Shown one piece after another: positions 8,121 through 17,855 of a stretch of DNA of 64,000 nucleotides. Source of the DNA: Candidatus Saccharimonadota bacterium. GTDB taxonomy: Bacteria; Patescibacteriota; Saccharimonadia; Saccharimonadales; Saccharimonadaceae. A program made the position numbers and the translations under genes. Numbering within the stretch: position 1 is the first letter of the stretch; every line of letters begins with the position of its first letter. Below the pieces are notes generated by a model. That model had not been told where the DNA came from, did not search any database, and was given only the letters and a program-made list of their open reading frames with translations. The stretch is from assembly GCA_900555265.1 (NCBI GenBank), contig UNSL01000002.1, forward strand, positions 137,740-201,739, read 5' to 3'.

Positions 8121-8672
8121 ATGAAAGTAAGTTTTAAGCCGAAAAAGATTTTGTGGGTGGATTTGGAGATGACTGGACTAAATCCAGTACGTGATGAGAT
8201 TTTGGAAGTGGCGGCAATTGCGACGGATTGGAATTTTAAGGAAATTGCGACGTATGAAGGAATTGTGCGCCACGATTCGGAAAAGTTGGCTAAGTTGTTG
8301 GACCGAAATGCTGGTTTTTGGAATGAGCATCCGGAAGCGCGACGCGGGCTGGAGGAGCAGAATGAATCGGGCAAGCCTTTGGCGGAAATAGAACGCGAAT
8401 TGTTGGCGTTTTGTGATGAGCATTTTGCGGGTGAAGCGAAGATTTTGTTAGCAGGCAATTCAATTCATCAGGATCGTCGATTCATTGACCAATGGTGGCC
8501 AACGTTGTCAAAAAAACTACACTATCGCGTGTTGGATGTGAGCGCTTGGAAGGTGGTGTTTGAAGGTAAATACGGTAAGAAATTCGCCAAACCAGAAGAT
8601 CATCGAGCACTGGAAGACATCCGCGGCAGCATTATGGAACTTGAATATTATTTGAAAAAGGTAAAGGTATGA
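8121..8672 (+). CDS. orn: Oligoribonuclease
   Basis: A DEDDh 3'-5' exonuclease that finishes RNA decay by degrading di- to pentanucleotides. 183 residues, full length. Motif I DLEMTGL (about 14-20), motif II with the Asp of NSIHQDRRFI, motif III HRALEDI near the C-terminus. In the same window as PNPase and RNase J, so the RNA decay set is well represented. Stop overlaps the next gene's ATG (ATGA). Confidence 0.94.
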   Translation: MKVSFKPKKILWVDLEMTGLNPVRDEILEVAAIATDWNFKEIATYEGIVRHDSEKLAKLLDRNAGFWNEHPEARRGLEEQNESGKPLAEIERELLAFCDEHFAGEAKILLAGNSIHQDRRFIDQWWPTLSKKLHYRVLDVSAWKVVFEGKYGKKFAKPEDHRALEDIRGSIMELEYYLKKVKV

Positions 8673-9007
8673 CACATAAACAATTTGAAGATTTTATACT
8701 GAGTTTGCCGGGTGTATGGCTGGATTATCCGTTTGGCGAGGATATTGCGGTGTATAAATTTGGTCGAGATAATGACGGTGCGGGGAAAATGGTGGCATTG
8801 GTGGCGGAAGGCTCAAAGCCGCTCAGAGTAAGCCTAAAATGCGATCCGTTGTTGGCGCAGAATTTACGAGAAAAATACGAAACGGTTTTACCGGGCTATC
8901 ACTTAAACAAGAAGCATTGGAATACAATTATTTGTTCAGGTCAATTGACTGACGAAGAGGTCTTTGACTTGGCGAGGCTGAGCTATCGATTAGTCTCGGA
9001 AGCTTAA
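8669..9007 (+). CDS. MmcQ/YjbR family protein
   Basis: 112 residues with the family features: an N-terminal helix (QFEDFILSLPG), a hydrophobic beta sheet, LRVSLKCDPLLAQNLREKY, and the C-terminal GYHLNKKHWNTI block followed by a helix. The fold is CyaY-like and members are usually described as possible DNA-binding proteins, but no activity is established. Overlaps orn by 4 bp (ATGA), so co-translated with it. Its 3' end overlaps the convergent gene by 4 bp. Confidence 0.82.
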   Translation: MTHKQFEDFILSLPGVWLDYPFGEDIAVYKFGRDNDGAGKMVALVAEGSKPLRVSLKCDPLLAQNLREKYETVLPGYHLNKKHWNTIICSGQLTDEEVFDLARLSYRLVSEA

Positions 9008-9615
9008 TCTGCCTTAATGATTTGATTGATCTGCTTTTGAATATTCTCTAAGTCACCAGCAGTTTTTACTAGCCATTCGCGCATCTTTTTTGACTTGGTG
9101 GATTTGTACACCTTTTTCATCATGTTGATTGTATCTGTTATTTGTACATTCATCTCATGGGCATAGGTAATATCCAATTGCGTGTTCAGAAGAGCTTCGT
9201 CCAATTTTTTCTCTAATTTTTCTGACGGATCTAAGGCGAGGATGTCCTTTTGCTTTTCCTTATAATTGATGCCGGTTGTTTGAAGCGCGTCGCCCATTGA
9301 GGCGTCTGCGGTGGTCAGCACTGCAACCAGAGAACTGTTGGTGGTTTGCAAGCTGGTTGAGCGGAACTTATTATTGTATTTTTTGGAAATAGTGAGTAGC
9401 TTATTAACACGCGCTGCAACTTGTGACGGATTAGCGCTTGGCGTAGAATCTTGTGAAAAAACGAATATCGCAATTAGGGTTATCAAGCCGATAAAGCTCA
9501 AAATAGCGATGATGATTTTGGTTTTTTTATCAAAACCTTCCGCTGGCGGAGGTGTGGCAATTTGATTCAGATAATCGATACCTTGAGGTTGGTTGTTCAA
9601 ATTGTCAGGATACAT
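9004..9615 (-). CDS. Single-pass membrane protein, unknown
   Basis: 203 residues from ATG 9615; the frame stays open further upstream but would run through the dnaG promoter. A Pro-rich cytoplasmic N-terminus (IATPPPAEGFDKK), one membrane helix (about residues 30-50), then a helical, Lys-rich outer domain with several Asn/Thr. No family recognised. Same architecture as the proteins at 25607 and 26596: short Q/P-rich tail, basic stop, one TM, helical ectodomain. Convergent with the MmcQ-like gene and divergent from dnaG. Confidence 0.7.
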   Translation of the reverse strand: MYPDNLNNQPQGIDYLNQIATPPPAEGFDKKTKIIIAILSFIGLITLIAIFVFSQDSTPSANPSQVAARVNKLLTISKKYNNKFRSTSLQTTNSSLVAVLTTADASMGDALQTTGINYKEKQKDILALDPSEKLEKKLDEALLNTQLDITYAHEMNVQITDTINMMKKVYKSTKSKKMREWLVKTAGDLENIQKQINQIIKAD

Positions 9616-9656
9616 ATTTCTATTTAACCACAAACAATAACAGAGGTAAAGAGTGA

Positions 9657-9662
9657 TATAAT
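9657..9662 (+). promoter_or_regulatory. -10 element of dnaG, leaderless
   Basis: TATAAT ends 6 nt before the dnaG ATG at 9669, placing the predicted start site on the A of ATG. Confidence 0.78.
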
Positions 9663-9668
9663 AAAAAT

Positions 9669-11402
9669 ATGAATGATGCCAAAGAAGAAGTGCGGGCGAG
9701 ACTGAACATCGAGGATGTGATTGGTGAGTATGTTCAGTTGAAGCGAGCGGGTCGCAACTTGAAGGGCTTAAGTCCATTTACCGATGAACGAACCCCGAGT
9801 TTTATGGTTAGTCCAGAAAAGCAGATTTGGCATGATTTTTCTTCTGGAAAAGGTGGCGATATTTTTACGTTTGTGATGATGGTGGAAGGAATGGATTTTC
9901 GTCAATCGCTGGAACATTTGGCTCGGAAGGCAGGCGTTGATTTGACTTTGTTTTCTAATGGCGACGGACGAACAGCCAAGCGTCGCGCCAGGGCTAGAGA
10001 AGCGTTGAAGTTGGCCGCCAATTTTTATCAGCAGAATTTGGTAAAAAATTCGACAGCGTTAAATTATGTGGTAAAAAAACGGCGATTAAATCGTCAAACA
10101 ATTGGTGATTTTTTGATTGGCTATGCGCCGGAGAATGGCGACACGTTGACGAAAGCGTTGGAAAAAAGAGGATTTTCTAGGCAGGAATTGGCAGACGCTG
10201 GCTTGTCGAATCGGTTTGGTGGCGATTTGTTTCGCGGGCGAATGATGGTGGCGCTGAGTGACGGCAATGGCGAAGTTGTGGGATTTACGGGCAGAATTAT
10301 TCGTGACGATCCGCGCGCGCCAAAATATCTGAACACGCCACAAACGCTGTTATTTGATAAATCGCGACATATTTTTGGTTTGCATCAAGCCAAGGAAGCG
10401 ATTCGGAAAAGCGATGTGGCGGTGATTGTTGAGGGCAATTTGGACGTAATTAGCAGTCATCAAGCGGGCGTCAAAAACGTGGTTGCGACCTCTGGAACGG
10501 CGATGACGACGCAGCATTTGAAGTCGCTTAGTCGATTGGCGGGGCGGATTCGCTTGGCGTTTGATGGCGATCGAGCGGGAGTTAACGCAACGGAGCGGGC
10601 AATCAACTTGGCGCAGGAAGTCGGCGTGGAATTGGAAGTGGTGAGCTTGCCTGATGGCGTCAAAGATCCAGACGAATTGATCCAAAAAGATTCAGCGCTT
10701 TGGCAAGCGGCGATTGACCAATCTCAGCCAGCGGTGGATTGGGTGATTGCCAGATACGCGGAAATGGAGAATTTGAAGTCAGCGGAAGGCAAACGGCGAT
10801 TTTCGACTATTGCGCTGAGGATTGTCCGAGGCTTGAAAGATCCGGTGGAGCAAGAGCATTATTTGTCGGTGATTTCTGAAAAAACTGGCGCGTCAATTAC
10901 CGCACTGAAGGCAAAATTGTCGAATGAAAAAGTCGCTGAACATCAATTGAAAAAGGCGAAAATTGAAAAAGAAAAACCGACTCCAGTTCAGGATGAAACT
11001 GAAGATATGCTGGCGGGGCTGGCGGCGAGTGAAAAATCTGTGCGGCGCTGGCTGGCGGCGGTTTCTGGTGAAATGTTGGATGATGATAATGCGCGGCAGC
11101 TGATTGGCTATTTACGGAAGAATCCAGACGCGGATTTGGACGAGATTCCGCTGGACTTGAAAAAAATCGAACAGTATGTGAAAATAGTACAGTTGAAAAG
11201 TGAAAGTCGTTACGCCAATTGGGAGCAAAAAAGCTTGGACGAAGAGATGGCTCGGCTAGTCAGACAGATAACAATCAAACATCGCGAAAACAAAAAGAAT
11301 CAATTATTAACGCAGCTTAGAGAGGCCGAGGCGTCGGGTGATGAGGTTTTGTCTCAGAATTTACGCCAGAGCTTAAATAATCTGATTAAGGAGAAAATGT
11401 GA
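9669..11402 (+). CDS. dnaG: DNA primase with a zinc-ligand-less N-terminal domain
   Basis: Makes RNA primers at the replication fork. 577 residues. N-terminal CHC2-type domain is recognisable ([14 protein letters not shown], then [14 protein letters not shown]) but all four zinc positions are changed: Ser35, Thr38, Asp56 and Ser59 replace Cys, His, Cys, Cys. The TOPRIM core is intact: EGNLDV (about 255-260; EGYMDV is more usual) and DGDRAG about 300. The C-terminal DnaB-binding part is weakly conserved. Its TGA overlaps the GTG of rpoD. Leaderless promoter just upstream. Primase identity is firm; whether the lost zinc is lineage-normal is not visible here. Confidence 0.96.
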   Translation: MNDAKEEVRARLNIEDVIGEYVQLKRAGRNLKGLSPFTDERTPSFMVSPEKQIWHDFSSGKGGDIFTFVMMVEGMDFRQSLEHLARKAGVDLTLFSNGDGRTAKRRARAREALKLAANFYQQNLVKNSTALNYVVKKRRLNRQTIGDFLIGYAPENGDTLTKALEKRGFSRQELADAGLSNRFGGDLFRGRMMVALSDGNGEVVGFTGRIIRDDPRAPKYLNTPQTLLFDKSRHIFGLHQAKEAIRKSDVAVIVEGNLDVISSHQAGVKNVVATSGTAMTTQHLKSLSRLAGRIRLAFDGDRAGVNATERAINLAQEVGVELEVVSLPDGVKDPDELIQKDSALWQAAIDQSQPAVDWVIARYAEMENLKSAEGKRRFSTIALRIVRGLKDPVEQEHYLSVISEKTGASITALKAKLSNEKVAEHQLKKAKIEKEKPTPVQDETEDMLAGLAASEKSVRRWLAAVSGEMLDDDNARQLIGYLRKNPDADLDEIPLDLKKIEQYVKIVQLKSESRYANWEQKSLDEEMARLVRQITIKHRENKKNQLLTQLREAEASGDEVLSQNLRQSLNNLIKEKM

Positions 11403-12361
11403 GCGACGATATCACGACGAAGCCGACAAACTTAAATGAAGATGATGATTTTGATCCAACGCTTATAGACGAAGAAGAGTCGGAAGATTTGGATTCGTTG
11501 ACAACTGGGCAATATTTGGACGACGTGTCGGATGACTCGGTCAGGCTGTATTTGCGTGAAATTGGTAAAATCCCACTACTTAGCGCTGAAGAGGAAATGG
11601 ACTTGGCGCGCCGAATTGTTGAAGGCGATAAAAAGGCTAAGGACAAGATGGCTGAGGCGAATATGCGCCTAGTGGTGTCAATTGCTAAGCGATATTCTGG
11701 TCGTGGCTTGGACTTTTTGGATTTGATTCAAGAGGGAAATACTGGACTTTTGCGTGCGGTTGAGAAGTTTGATCCAGATAAGGGATTTAAGTTTTCGACT
11801 TATGCAACTTGGTGGATTCGTCAGGCAATTACGCGTGCGATTGCTGATCAGGCGCGAACGATTCGTATTCCAGTTCACATGGTGGAAACGATCAATAAAT
11901 TGCTGCGCACTCAGCGACGAATGACACAGGAATTGAACCGTGAGCCGACAATTGAGGAATTGTCTAAAGAGCTGGATATGGAGCCAGAGAAAATTGAATA
12001 TGTCATTAAGATCAAGCAAGACATTTCTTCTTTGGACGCTGGCGTTGGTCGTGACGGTGAAGATGACGATTCAGTTTTGCAAGATTTTATCGTTGACGAA
12101 GATACGGTTTCACCAGAAGATTCCGCTTCAAATCAATTACTAAAAGAGCAAGTTCAGGAAATTCTATCAAGTTTGAGTGATCGTGAGCAGAAAATTGTTC
12201 GAATGCGTTTTGGCTTGGACAACGGAAAAAACCACACTTTGGAAGAAGTTGGTCAGGAATTTGCGGTTACGCGTGAGCGAATCCGCCAGATTGAAGCTAA
12301 GGCGCTAGCAAAACTTCGCAAGCACAAAGACGCGAAAAAACTTTACGAATATCTGGACTAA
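11399..12361 (+). CDS. rpoD: Primary RNA polymerase sigma factor
   Basis: 320 residues, short for a primary sigma (no region 1.1), starting at GTG 11399 with AAGGAG at 11390-11395. Region 1.2 [16 protein letters not shown], region 2 with NLRLV-like [12 protein letters not shown] and the -10 recognition helix [15 protein letters not shown], region 3, and region 4 [17 protein letters not shown]. These support recognition of the TTGACA/TATAAT promoters seen across the window. Overlaps dnaG by 4 bp, the classic primase-sigma pair but without rpsU. Ends one base before the convergent gene. Confidence 0.97.
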   Translation: MSDDITTKPTNLNEDDDFDPTLIDEEESEDLDSLTTGQYLDDVSDDSVRLYLREIGKIPLLSAEEEMDLARRIVEGDKKAKDKMAEANMRLVVSIAKRYSGRGLDFLDLIQEGNTGLLRAVEKFDPDKGFKFSTYATWWIRQAITRAIADQARTIRIPVHMVETINKLLRTQRRMTQELNREPTIEELSKELDMEPEKIEYVIKIKQDISSLDAGVGRDGEDDDSVLQDFIVDEDTVSPEDSASNQLLKEQVQEILSSLSDREQKIVRMRFGLDNGKNHTLEEVGQEFAVTRERIRQIEAKALAKLRKHKDAKKLYEYLD

Positions 12362-12949
12362 TTAACACTGTTCGGGCGATTTACAAAAATGGGCGTCGTG
12401 AGTTGCGGCGTCTATTTTTTGGTGTAATTGTTCGAGGCTGCCGTCGTTAATGATGAAATAATCAGCAATAGCAATTGGTCCGCCTTTTTCCAAATTCTCG
12501 ATTTCTGACCAGTCGCGCTGATCAACTTCGTGCGGTTGCATTGGGCGTTCTATGCGTTTAGCCATTCGTTGATAACGGAGGTATTTCGGTGTAACAATAG
12601 CAATAACGACGACTTGACCGGGGAATTCGTGTTTGAGGAATTTATATTCACTCCAAGTATATAGTCCGTCCAAAACGATTTTATTTTGCCCAGCGTTTAT
12701 TAAGTCGTGTATGTTTTTTATGACGCGTTTGATTACGAAATCTTTGCCTTCGCGGCGACGAATTTCTTCGCGAAATTGCTGTTGATTGTCCCAAGTTTTT
12801 TCAATTCCAGCCTCGTCCATGGCTTTATAAATAACGCCACCGAAGTAAATTTTTGGAAATCCTTTTTCTGTCAAATATTCGACAGCCGAACTTTTGCCGC
12901 TGCCCGCCAATCCAACCAAGGCGATAATTTTTGCGTGTGGTTGTGTCAT
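12362..12949 (-). CDS. P-loop kinase, dephospho-CoA-kinase-like
   Basis: 195 residues. Walker A GLAGSGKSS (about 13-21), a strand KIVLDGLYTWSEYKFL, and the lid-like region RMAKRIERP, followed by ADYFIINDGS, the Asn-Asp-Gly end typical of dephospho-CoA kinases and related nucleotide kinases. True CoaE phosphorylates dephospho-CoA in the last step of CoA synthesis; here the spacing differs and substrate is uncertain. Convergent with rpoD with no gap and no terminator. Leaderless promoter. Confidence 0.72.
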   Translation of the reverse strand: MTQPHAKIIALVGLAGSGKSSAVEYLTEKGFPKIYFGGVIYKAMDEAGIEKTWDNQQQFREEIRRREGKDFVIKRVIKNIHDLINAGQNKIVLDGLYTWSEYKFLKHEFPGQVVVIAIVTPKYLRYQRMAKRIERPMQPHEVDQRDWSEIENLEKGGPIAIADYFIINDGSLEQLHQKIDAATHDAHFCKSPEQC

Positions 12950-12955
12950 GTAATA

Positions 12956-12984
12956 ATTTTAACAATTTGTTGACATTCTTCCAA
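12956..12984 (-). promoter_or_regulatory. Promoter of the P-loop kinase gene, leaderless
   Basis: Minus strand TTGGAA (12984-12979), 17 bp, TAAAAT (12961-12956), 6 nt, ATG. It overlaps the divergent promoter at 12970-12998, so the two can hardly fire together. Confidence 0.75.
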
Positions 12985-12998
12985 ATAGAGAGTATGTT
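12970..12998 (+). promoter_or_regulatory. Promoter of the 243-aa gene
   Basis: TTGACA (12970-12975), 17 bp, TATGTT (12993-12998). The -10 covers an in-frame ATG at 12994, so translation should begin at ATG 13012. Confidence 0.75.
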
Positions 12999-13011
12999 TG
13001 TGATAAGTATT

Positions 13012-13743
13012 ATGGAAACGCTTCATGGACATACTGAAGAGTTACCTCAGAATCCTCCTTCTGACCTTGATACTAAGGGTCAAGAAAATCCAGCAAATAA
13101 TTATAAGATAATGGCTCAGGTTGAAGAGCTGGAATCGAAATTTGATCATAATCCAGACGGTAGCGAAAAATGGCAGAGGCTTGTAGATAGCCCTATCGAG
13201 GATCAATATGGGCAGATTTGGATGATTTGGGAGAATCCTGCCGCTTCGCTATCTAATCCGCTATCTAATCCGAAAAGTCGCTATCAGATATACACAATCC
13301 TACAAGATGATATGTTTGAGGATGAAGGCGACACGAAAAATCCGACTATAGAAGCATATAAAAAATTTGGACAAGCTACTATATCTACTGTTTGGTCGGC
13401 GGTAAAATTATCTATGGATTTTAAATATGTTATCGTGAATGATGCGTCATATTTTGATTATTCTAGAATATTTAAGGAATACTCTACTAAAACTTACGAG
13501 TTTGAAGTTGGTCATGATAAACATGGTACGCCAATATTGCTTGATGTGATTTTGAATGACGACAGTCCTCCAATTTGTATTTATCACGATCAGGTAAGAG
13601 AATACGAGGAGAGTTTGATAGAAAAAGCTTCGTTAGGAATAAAACATCAGGGTAGAGAAGAGAGCTTGAAGAAGGTTTTTTCAGAAAAAGTGTGTCAAAA
13701 GCTAGGCGCTACGTCGATCAATTCTCTAACGACAGCCGCTTAA
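13012..13743 (+). CDS. Hypothetical cytoplasmic protein
   Basis: 243 residues from ATG 13012; longer starts lie within or before the promoter. No signal peptide or membrane helix. A Pro/Asn/Asp-rich N-terminus, a short LSNP-LSNP tandem (encoded by a 12-bp repeat at 13249-13272), then an apparently globular alpha/beta part with YQIYTILQDDMF and KYVIVNDASYFDY. No catalytic motif or family recognised. It is followed by polA after 16 bp but polA has its own -10. Confidence 0.68.
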   Translation: METLHGHTEELPQNPPSDLDTKGQENPANNYKIMAQVEELESKFDHNPDGSEKWQRLVDSPIEDQYGQIWMIWENPAASLSNPLSNPKSRYQIYTILQDDMFEDEGDTKNPTIEAYKKFGQATISTVWSAVKLSMDFKYVIVNDASYFDYSRIFKEYSTKTYEFEVGHDKHGTPILLDVILNDDSPPICIYHDQVREYEESLIEKASLGIKHQGREESLKKVFSEKVCQKLGATSINSLTTAA

Positions 13744-13747
13744 ATGC

Positions 13748-13753
13748 TACAAT
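13748..13753 (+). promoter_or_regulatory. -10 element of polA, leaderless
   Basis: TACAAT ends 6 nt before ATG 13760; -35 poorly conserved. Confidence 0.65.
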
Positions 13754-13759
13754 AGAAGT

Positions 13760-16297
13760 ATGAAGCGTCTAGTGGTTATTGATGGAAAGTCGGTGTTTTA
13801 CCGAGGTTATTATGCTATACCGGGATTGTCGATGGCTGACGGAACTCCGACTGGTGGTGTGTATGGATTTGTAAGTTTGGCAATTGAGCTAATTAAGAAA
13901 TTGGAGCCGGATTATGTGGCGGTAGCTTGGGATAAACGAGGCACGAATATTCGCAAGCGGCGGGAATTATATCCAGAATATAAAGCTGGTCGCAAGTCAG
14001 CGCCAGATGACTTTTACCAGCAAATTCCAATTTTACACGAACTGCTCGATGCATTTGGTTGGCCGCTTTATGAAATTGATGATTACGAGGCGGACGATAT
14101 TATGGGCGCGTTTGCCAGGCAAGCGGAATCTCGCGGAATTGAAACGTGCTTGATAACGTCGGATTTGGACGCATTGCAATTGATATCACCAATGACCAAA
14201 GTTTACGCCATGAAAAATGGCTTAAGGAATATCGAGGAATTTACGGCGGAGCATTTTGAAGAAAAATATGGAATTCGGACGGAACAATTCTTAGATTTGA
14301 AAGCGCTGAAGGGTGATTCAAGTGACAATTTGCCGGGAGTGCCGGGAATTGGTGAGAAAACGGCGGTGAAATTATTGCAAGAATATGAAACGCTGGACGG
14401 AGTTTATGAACATCTGGACGAGCAAAAAGGCGCGTTGCGAACGAAGCTGGAAAATGGTCGCGAGTCGGCATATCTAACCAAGCAAGTGGCGGAAATTTGG
14501 ACGGACGCGCCGATTGAACTGGACTGGGATGTGGCGGATGTTAATGATTGCGACTTTGCGCGAGTAACGGAAATTCTGCAGAAGTTGGAGTTTAATTCGC
14601 TGATTGGACGATTGCCAAAAACAATGCAAATGGCGGAAAATGAAAAAAAAGAAGAACCGAAGTTGGATATTCCACGAATTGAAAAATTGCCCGATATGCC
14701 GATGTTTGAGGCGGAAAATATAATATATATCGATTCGTCGGAGCCTGACGTAATTTATATAAGCTCAAATCCTGAGTCAGTGTGGACGGCGAAAATTGAT
14801 GAAATTAGTCAATCTGTGTGGCAATTACTGACGCAGGGAATTGTGATTGCGGCGGATGTTAAGCAGTTATATCATGCACTGGATAATCGTGGCGTGGCGG
14901 TGCGTTTTCACGAAGTTTGGGACGTTGAGCAGGCGGCGTTTTTGATTGATCCGCTGAAGCGCGACCGTAGTTTGAATGCGCTGTCTGGTGATTTTTCTGA
15001 TGACAATTCCGCGCCTTATCAATTGGCTCGCTTGCATAAAATTTATCGTGAACAAAAAGTTTATATGTCGAACAATTCACAAATTGCGCGTGTGGCTTAC
15101 GAGTTTGATTTTCCAGTAATTTGGGCGCTATTCCAGATGGAAAAACGCGGGATGAAGTTGGATGATACGCTATTAAAACAGATGGGCGATGAGCTGGCGG
15201 CGGAAGTTGGTGAGCTTGAACAACAAATGTATTCCATGGCTGGATACGAGTTTAATGCGTCTAGTCCAGCGCAACTTTCTGAGGTTTTGTTTACCAAATT
15301 GCAATTACCAACCGCGGGCATAAAAAAGGGAAAAACTGGATATTCAACAGGTCAAAAAGAGCTGGACAAATTACGCGGACAACATCCGATTATCGAATTG
15401 ATTGAGCGATATCGAGAATTGACCAAATTGATCAGCACGTACATTGAGGCGCTACCAAAGTTGATGGCGACTGATGGGCGAATTCACACTACACTCAACC
15501 AGGACGTAACCAGCACGGGGCGGCTGAGCAGTACAAATCCGAATTTACAGAATATTCCGGTGCGGACTGAACTGGGTAGAAAAATTCGCCAGGCGTTTGT
15601 TCCGAGTGATGGCAAAGTTTTTGTTGGTGCGGATTATTCGCAATTTGAGTTGAGGCTGGCGGCTGTGTTGGCGGGCGACGAGAAGTTGATTGAAGACTTT
15701 AATAGCGATGTTGATATTCACGCAAAAACGGCGGCGGAAACATACGGAATATCAATTGACGAGGTGAGCAAATCTCAGCGTCGAGCAGCAAAAGTGATCA
15801 ATTTTGGTGTACTTTACGGAATGAGTCCGCACGGTTTAGCGGCGGCTACGGGAATGTCATTTACAGAGGCGAAAAAGTTTATTGATCATTATTTTGAGGT
15901 GCGAAAACCAATTCGTCAGTATTTGGACAAAATTTTAACTCAAGCGCGAGAACAGGGATTTGTTGAAACGTATTTTGGCAGGCGACGACCAACGCCTGAT
16001 GTAAAATCGAGCAATTTTATGGTGCGATCTTCGGCGGAAAGAGCTGCGATGAATATGCCAATTCAAGGCACAGAAGCGGATTTGATGAAATTGGCAATGA
16101 TTCGATTGGAGGATAAATTGTCGGGCTTGGCTGATGCGATTTTACAAGTTCATGATTCGATTTTGGTGGAATGCAAACCTGAAGACGTTCAGAAAGTTAG
16201 CGAGATTATGAAAGCGGAAATGGAAGGTGTTTGTCCAGAATTGCCGATTAAATTGAAAGTAGATGTCGGTACGGGCGCAAATTGGGGTGAAGTGTAG
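13760..16297 (+). CDS. polA: DNA polymerase I
   Basis: Okazaki-fragment maturation and repair synthesis. 845 residues. N-terminal 5'-nuclease with DKRG, YKAGRK, DDYEADD and the TSDLDALQL/GDSSDNLPGV H3TH part; a degenerate middle domain without the DxE, DYSxxD residues of a working 3'-5' exonuclease; C-terminal polymerase with motif A GADYSQFELR, motif B RRAAKVINFGVLYG and motif C LQVHDSILVE. So nick translation is expected but not proofreading, as in Taq-like enzymes. Leaderless -10 upstream. Confidence 0.97.
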   Translation: MKRLVVIDGKSVFYRGYYAIPGLSMADGTPTGGVYGFVSLAIELIKKLEPDYVAVAWDKRGTNIRKRRELYPEYKAGRKSAPDDFYQQIPILHELLDAFGWPLYEIDDYEADDIMGAFARQAESRGIETCLITSDLDALQLISPMTKVYAMKNGLRNIEEFTAEHFEEKYGIRTEQFLDLKALKGDSSDNLPGVPGIGEKTAVKLLQEYETLDGVYEHLDEQKGALRTKLENGRESAYLTKQVAEIWTDAPIELDWDVADVNDCDFARVTEILQKLEFNSLIGRLPKTMQMAENEKKEEPKLDIPRIEKLPDMPMFEAENIIYIDSSEPDVIYISSNPESVWTAKIDEISQSVWQLLTQGIVIAADVKQLYHALDNRGVAVRFHEVWDVEQAAFLIDPLKRDRSLNALSGDFSDDNSAPYQLARLHKIYREQKVYMSNNSQIARVAYEFDFPVIWALFQMEKRGMKLDDTLLKQMGDELAAEVGELEQQMYSMAGYEFNASSPAQLSEVLFTKLQLPTAGIKKGKTGYSTGQKELDKLRGQHPIIELIERYRELTKLISTYIEALPKLMATDGRIHTTLNQDVTSTGRLSSTNPNLQNIPVRTELGRKIRQAFVPSDGKVFVGADYSQFELRLAAVLAGDEKLIEDFNSDVDIHAKTAAETYGISIDEVSKSQRRAAKVINFGVLYGMSPHGLAAATGMSFTEAKKFIDHYFEVRKPIRQYLDKILTQAREQGFVETYFGRRRPTPDVKSSNFMVRSSAERAAMNMPIQGTEADLMKLAMIRLEDKLSGLADAILQVHDSILVECKPEDVQKVSEIMKAEMEGVCPELPIKLKVDVGTGANWGEV

Positions 16298-16306
16298 AAA
16301 ATATGG

Positions 16307-16312
16307 TATAAT
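16307..16312 (+). promoter_or_regulatory. -10 element of the 215-aa membrane protein, leaderless
   Basis: TATAAT with an upstream G-G, ending 6 nt before ATG 16319. Confidence 0.72.
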
Positions 16313-16318
16313 TACGCC

Positions 16319-16966
16319 ATGAAATACACTCAACGACGAAATTCATTTTCTCGATTTGTACCAATTTTGCTGGTTATTGTTATCACGGTTGTGGCGGTAG
16401 CAGCGGTTATTGCGATTGGTCGAGCATTATTTGGCAAAAACGATTCAGGTCAAACAACGGATCAGAATGTTAACGTAGGGCAAGTTGCTTTGTTGTCGAC
16501 GGACGTGGGAAGTGCGGTTCGATTGACAGTGCGCGGACCGATTGTAGCGAATGAGAATTTCCGCTCATACAGCATCACTATTTCGCCAGAATCTCGCGAA
16601 ATGACGACGTACGAGGGATATTTGGATAAGCCGATTGCAGAGAAAAAATTGGACAATAACAGCAAGGCTTATACGGAGCTGGTTTATGCGCTCGATAAGC
16701 GAAAAATGATGGAAGGTACGCCGCTAACTGAGCAGCAAAATGATTTACGGGGAATTTGTGCTAGCGGTAAAATTTACAAATTCGAAACTTTGAAGGACAA
16801 TTCTGTTGTGAAGAGTTTGTGGACGTCGGATTGTAGCGGCTCTAAGGGTTCGGCGCAAGCTAACGTGAACGAGATTTTGGATATGTTTTTGAAGCAAATT
16901 CCTGACGGCAAGAAAATGGCGGCTGGAATTGGCCTAAGTCAAGAAGAAGCTTTGTTTAAGCTGTAG
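16319..16966 (+). CDS. Membrane-anchored extracytoplasmic protein, unknown
   Basis: 215 residues: basic N-terminus (RRNSFSR), a hydrophobic anchor about residues 14-36, a Gly/Asn/Gln linker, then a beta-rich domain with two Cys (CASGK and SDCSG) that could form a disulfide outside the cell. No lipobox. No family recognised. It lies between polA and mutM, 10 bp before mutM, which has no SD, so mutM may be read from the same message. Confidence 0.7.
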   Translation: MKYTQRRNSFSRFVPILLVIVITVVAVAAVIAIGRALFGKNDSGQTTDQNVNVGQVALLSTDVGSAVRLTVRGPIVANENFRSYSITISPESREMTTYEGYLDKPIAEKKLDNNSKAYTELVYALDKRKMMEGTPLTEQQNDLRGICASGKIYKFETLKDNSVVKSLWTSDCSGSKGSAQANVNEILDMFLKQIPDGKKMAAGIGLSQEEALFKL

Positions 16967-16976
16967 GACTCGCCGA

Positions 16977-17855
16977 ATGCCAGAACTACCCGAAGTTGAG
17001 ACAGTTCGTCGCGGTTTGGCGGATTTATTGCCAGGTCAGGCTGTTGCGCGAGCGACGGTATTTGATTCGCCAAAAAGCTTTCCTAATTCACCTACTGATG
17101 TTCAGCAATTTTTATACGGCGCGCACGTAATGGCAGTGCGACGTCGTGCAAAAGTACTGATGATTGATCTTGATACGCGTTATTCGCTGGTGATACATCT
17201 TAAGATGACTGGGCAATTGATTTTTCGTGGGGCTAATAGTTTTGCTGGCGGTCATCCGAATGATAGTTTGATTGGTGAATTGCCTGATAGATCGACACGA
17301 GTGCAAATTGATTTTGCGGATGGTTCGCGTCTGTTTTTCAATGATCAGCGTAAGTTTGGCTGGATGAAATTGATGCCAACCGATGAGATAGAAAATTTGC
17401 CGTTTATGCAGAAAGTTGGGCCGGAGCCGCTCGATAAAAAAACTAAGGCGGGTGACTTTATTAAGCGAATTCGTCGTCGGCAAAATTCGATGATAAAGCC
17501 GGCGTTTCTTGATCAGTCGGTGATTGCGGGAGTTGGTAATATTTACGCTGATGAAGCTCTGTGGGCTGCGAAAATTCACCCCCAAACGCGAGTTAAAAAC
17601 GTTAGCGATAAACAATTAGAAAAACTATTTCATGAACTGCGTCAGATTCTACAATTAAGCATTGATCAGGGCGGTTCGACGGATAAAAATTATGTTGACG
17701 CTGAAGGTAGAAAAGGTAATTATTTGACATTTGCGCATGTATTTCGTCGGGAAGGTCAGCCGTGTCATCGGCATCCTGACCAAGAGATTGTAAAGATGAA
17801 GGTTTCTGGACGCGGTACGCATATTTGTCCAGTTTGCCAAGTGGAGGCGAAGTGA
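16977..17855 (+). CDS. mutM: Formamidopyrimidine-DNA glycosylase
   Basis: Removes 8-oxoguanine and formamidopyrimidines with an AP-lyase step. 292 residues. Starts MPELPEVETVRRGL with the catalytic Pro2 and Glu3; a conserved Lys in RRAKVLMIDL; helix-two-turn-helix with GVGNIYADEALW; C-terminal finger QPCHRH...GRGTHICPVCQ, in which the second zinc ligand is His instead of Cys (C-H-C-C). The Arg of GRGT is present. Stop codon overlaps the GTG of the next gene. Confidence 0.96.
   Translation: MPELPEVETVRRGLADLLPGQAVARATVFDSPKSFPNSPTDVQQFLYGAHVMAVRRRAKVLMIDLDTRYSLVIHLKMTGQLIFRGANSFAGGHPNDSLIGELPDRSTRVQIDFADGSRLFFNDQRKFGWMKLMPTDEIENLPFMQKVGPEPLDKKTKAGDFIKRIRRRQNSMIKPAFLDQSVIAGVGNIYADEALWAAKIHPQTRVKNVSDKQLEKLFHELRQILQLSIDQGGSTDKNYVDAEGRKGNYLTFAHVFRREGQPCHRHPDQEIVKMKVSGRGTHICPVCQVEAK

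Noticed and set aside
12931-13012. Longer N-terminus for the 243-aa protein
   Set aside because: It would run through both divergent promoters; the -10 covers the in-frame ATG 12994.
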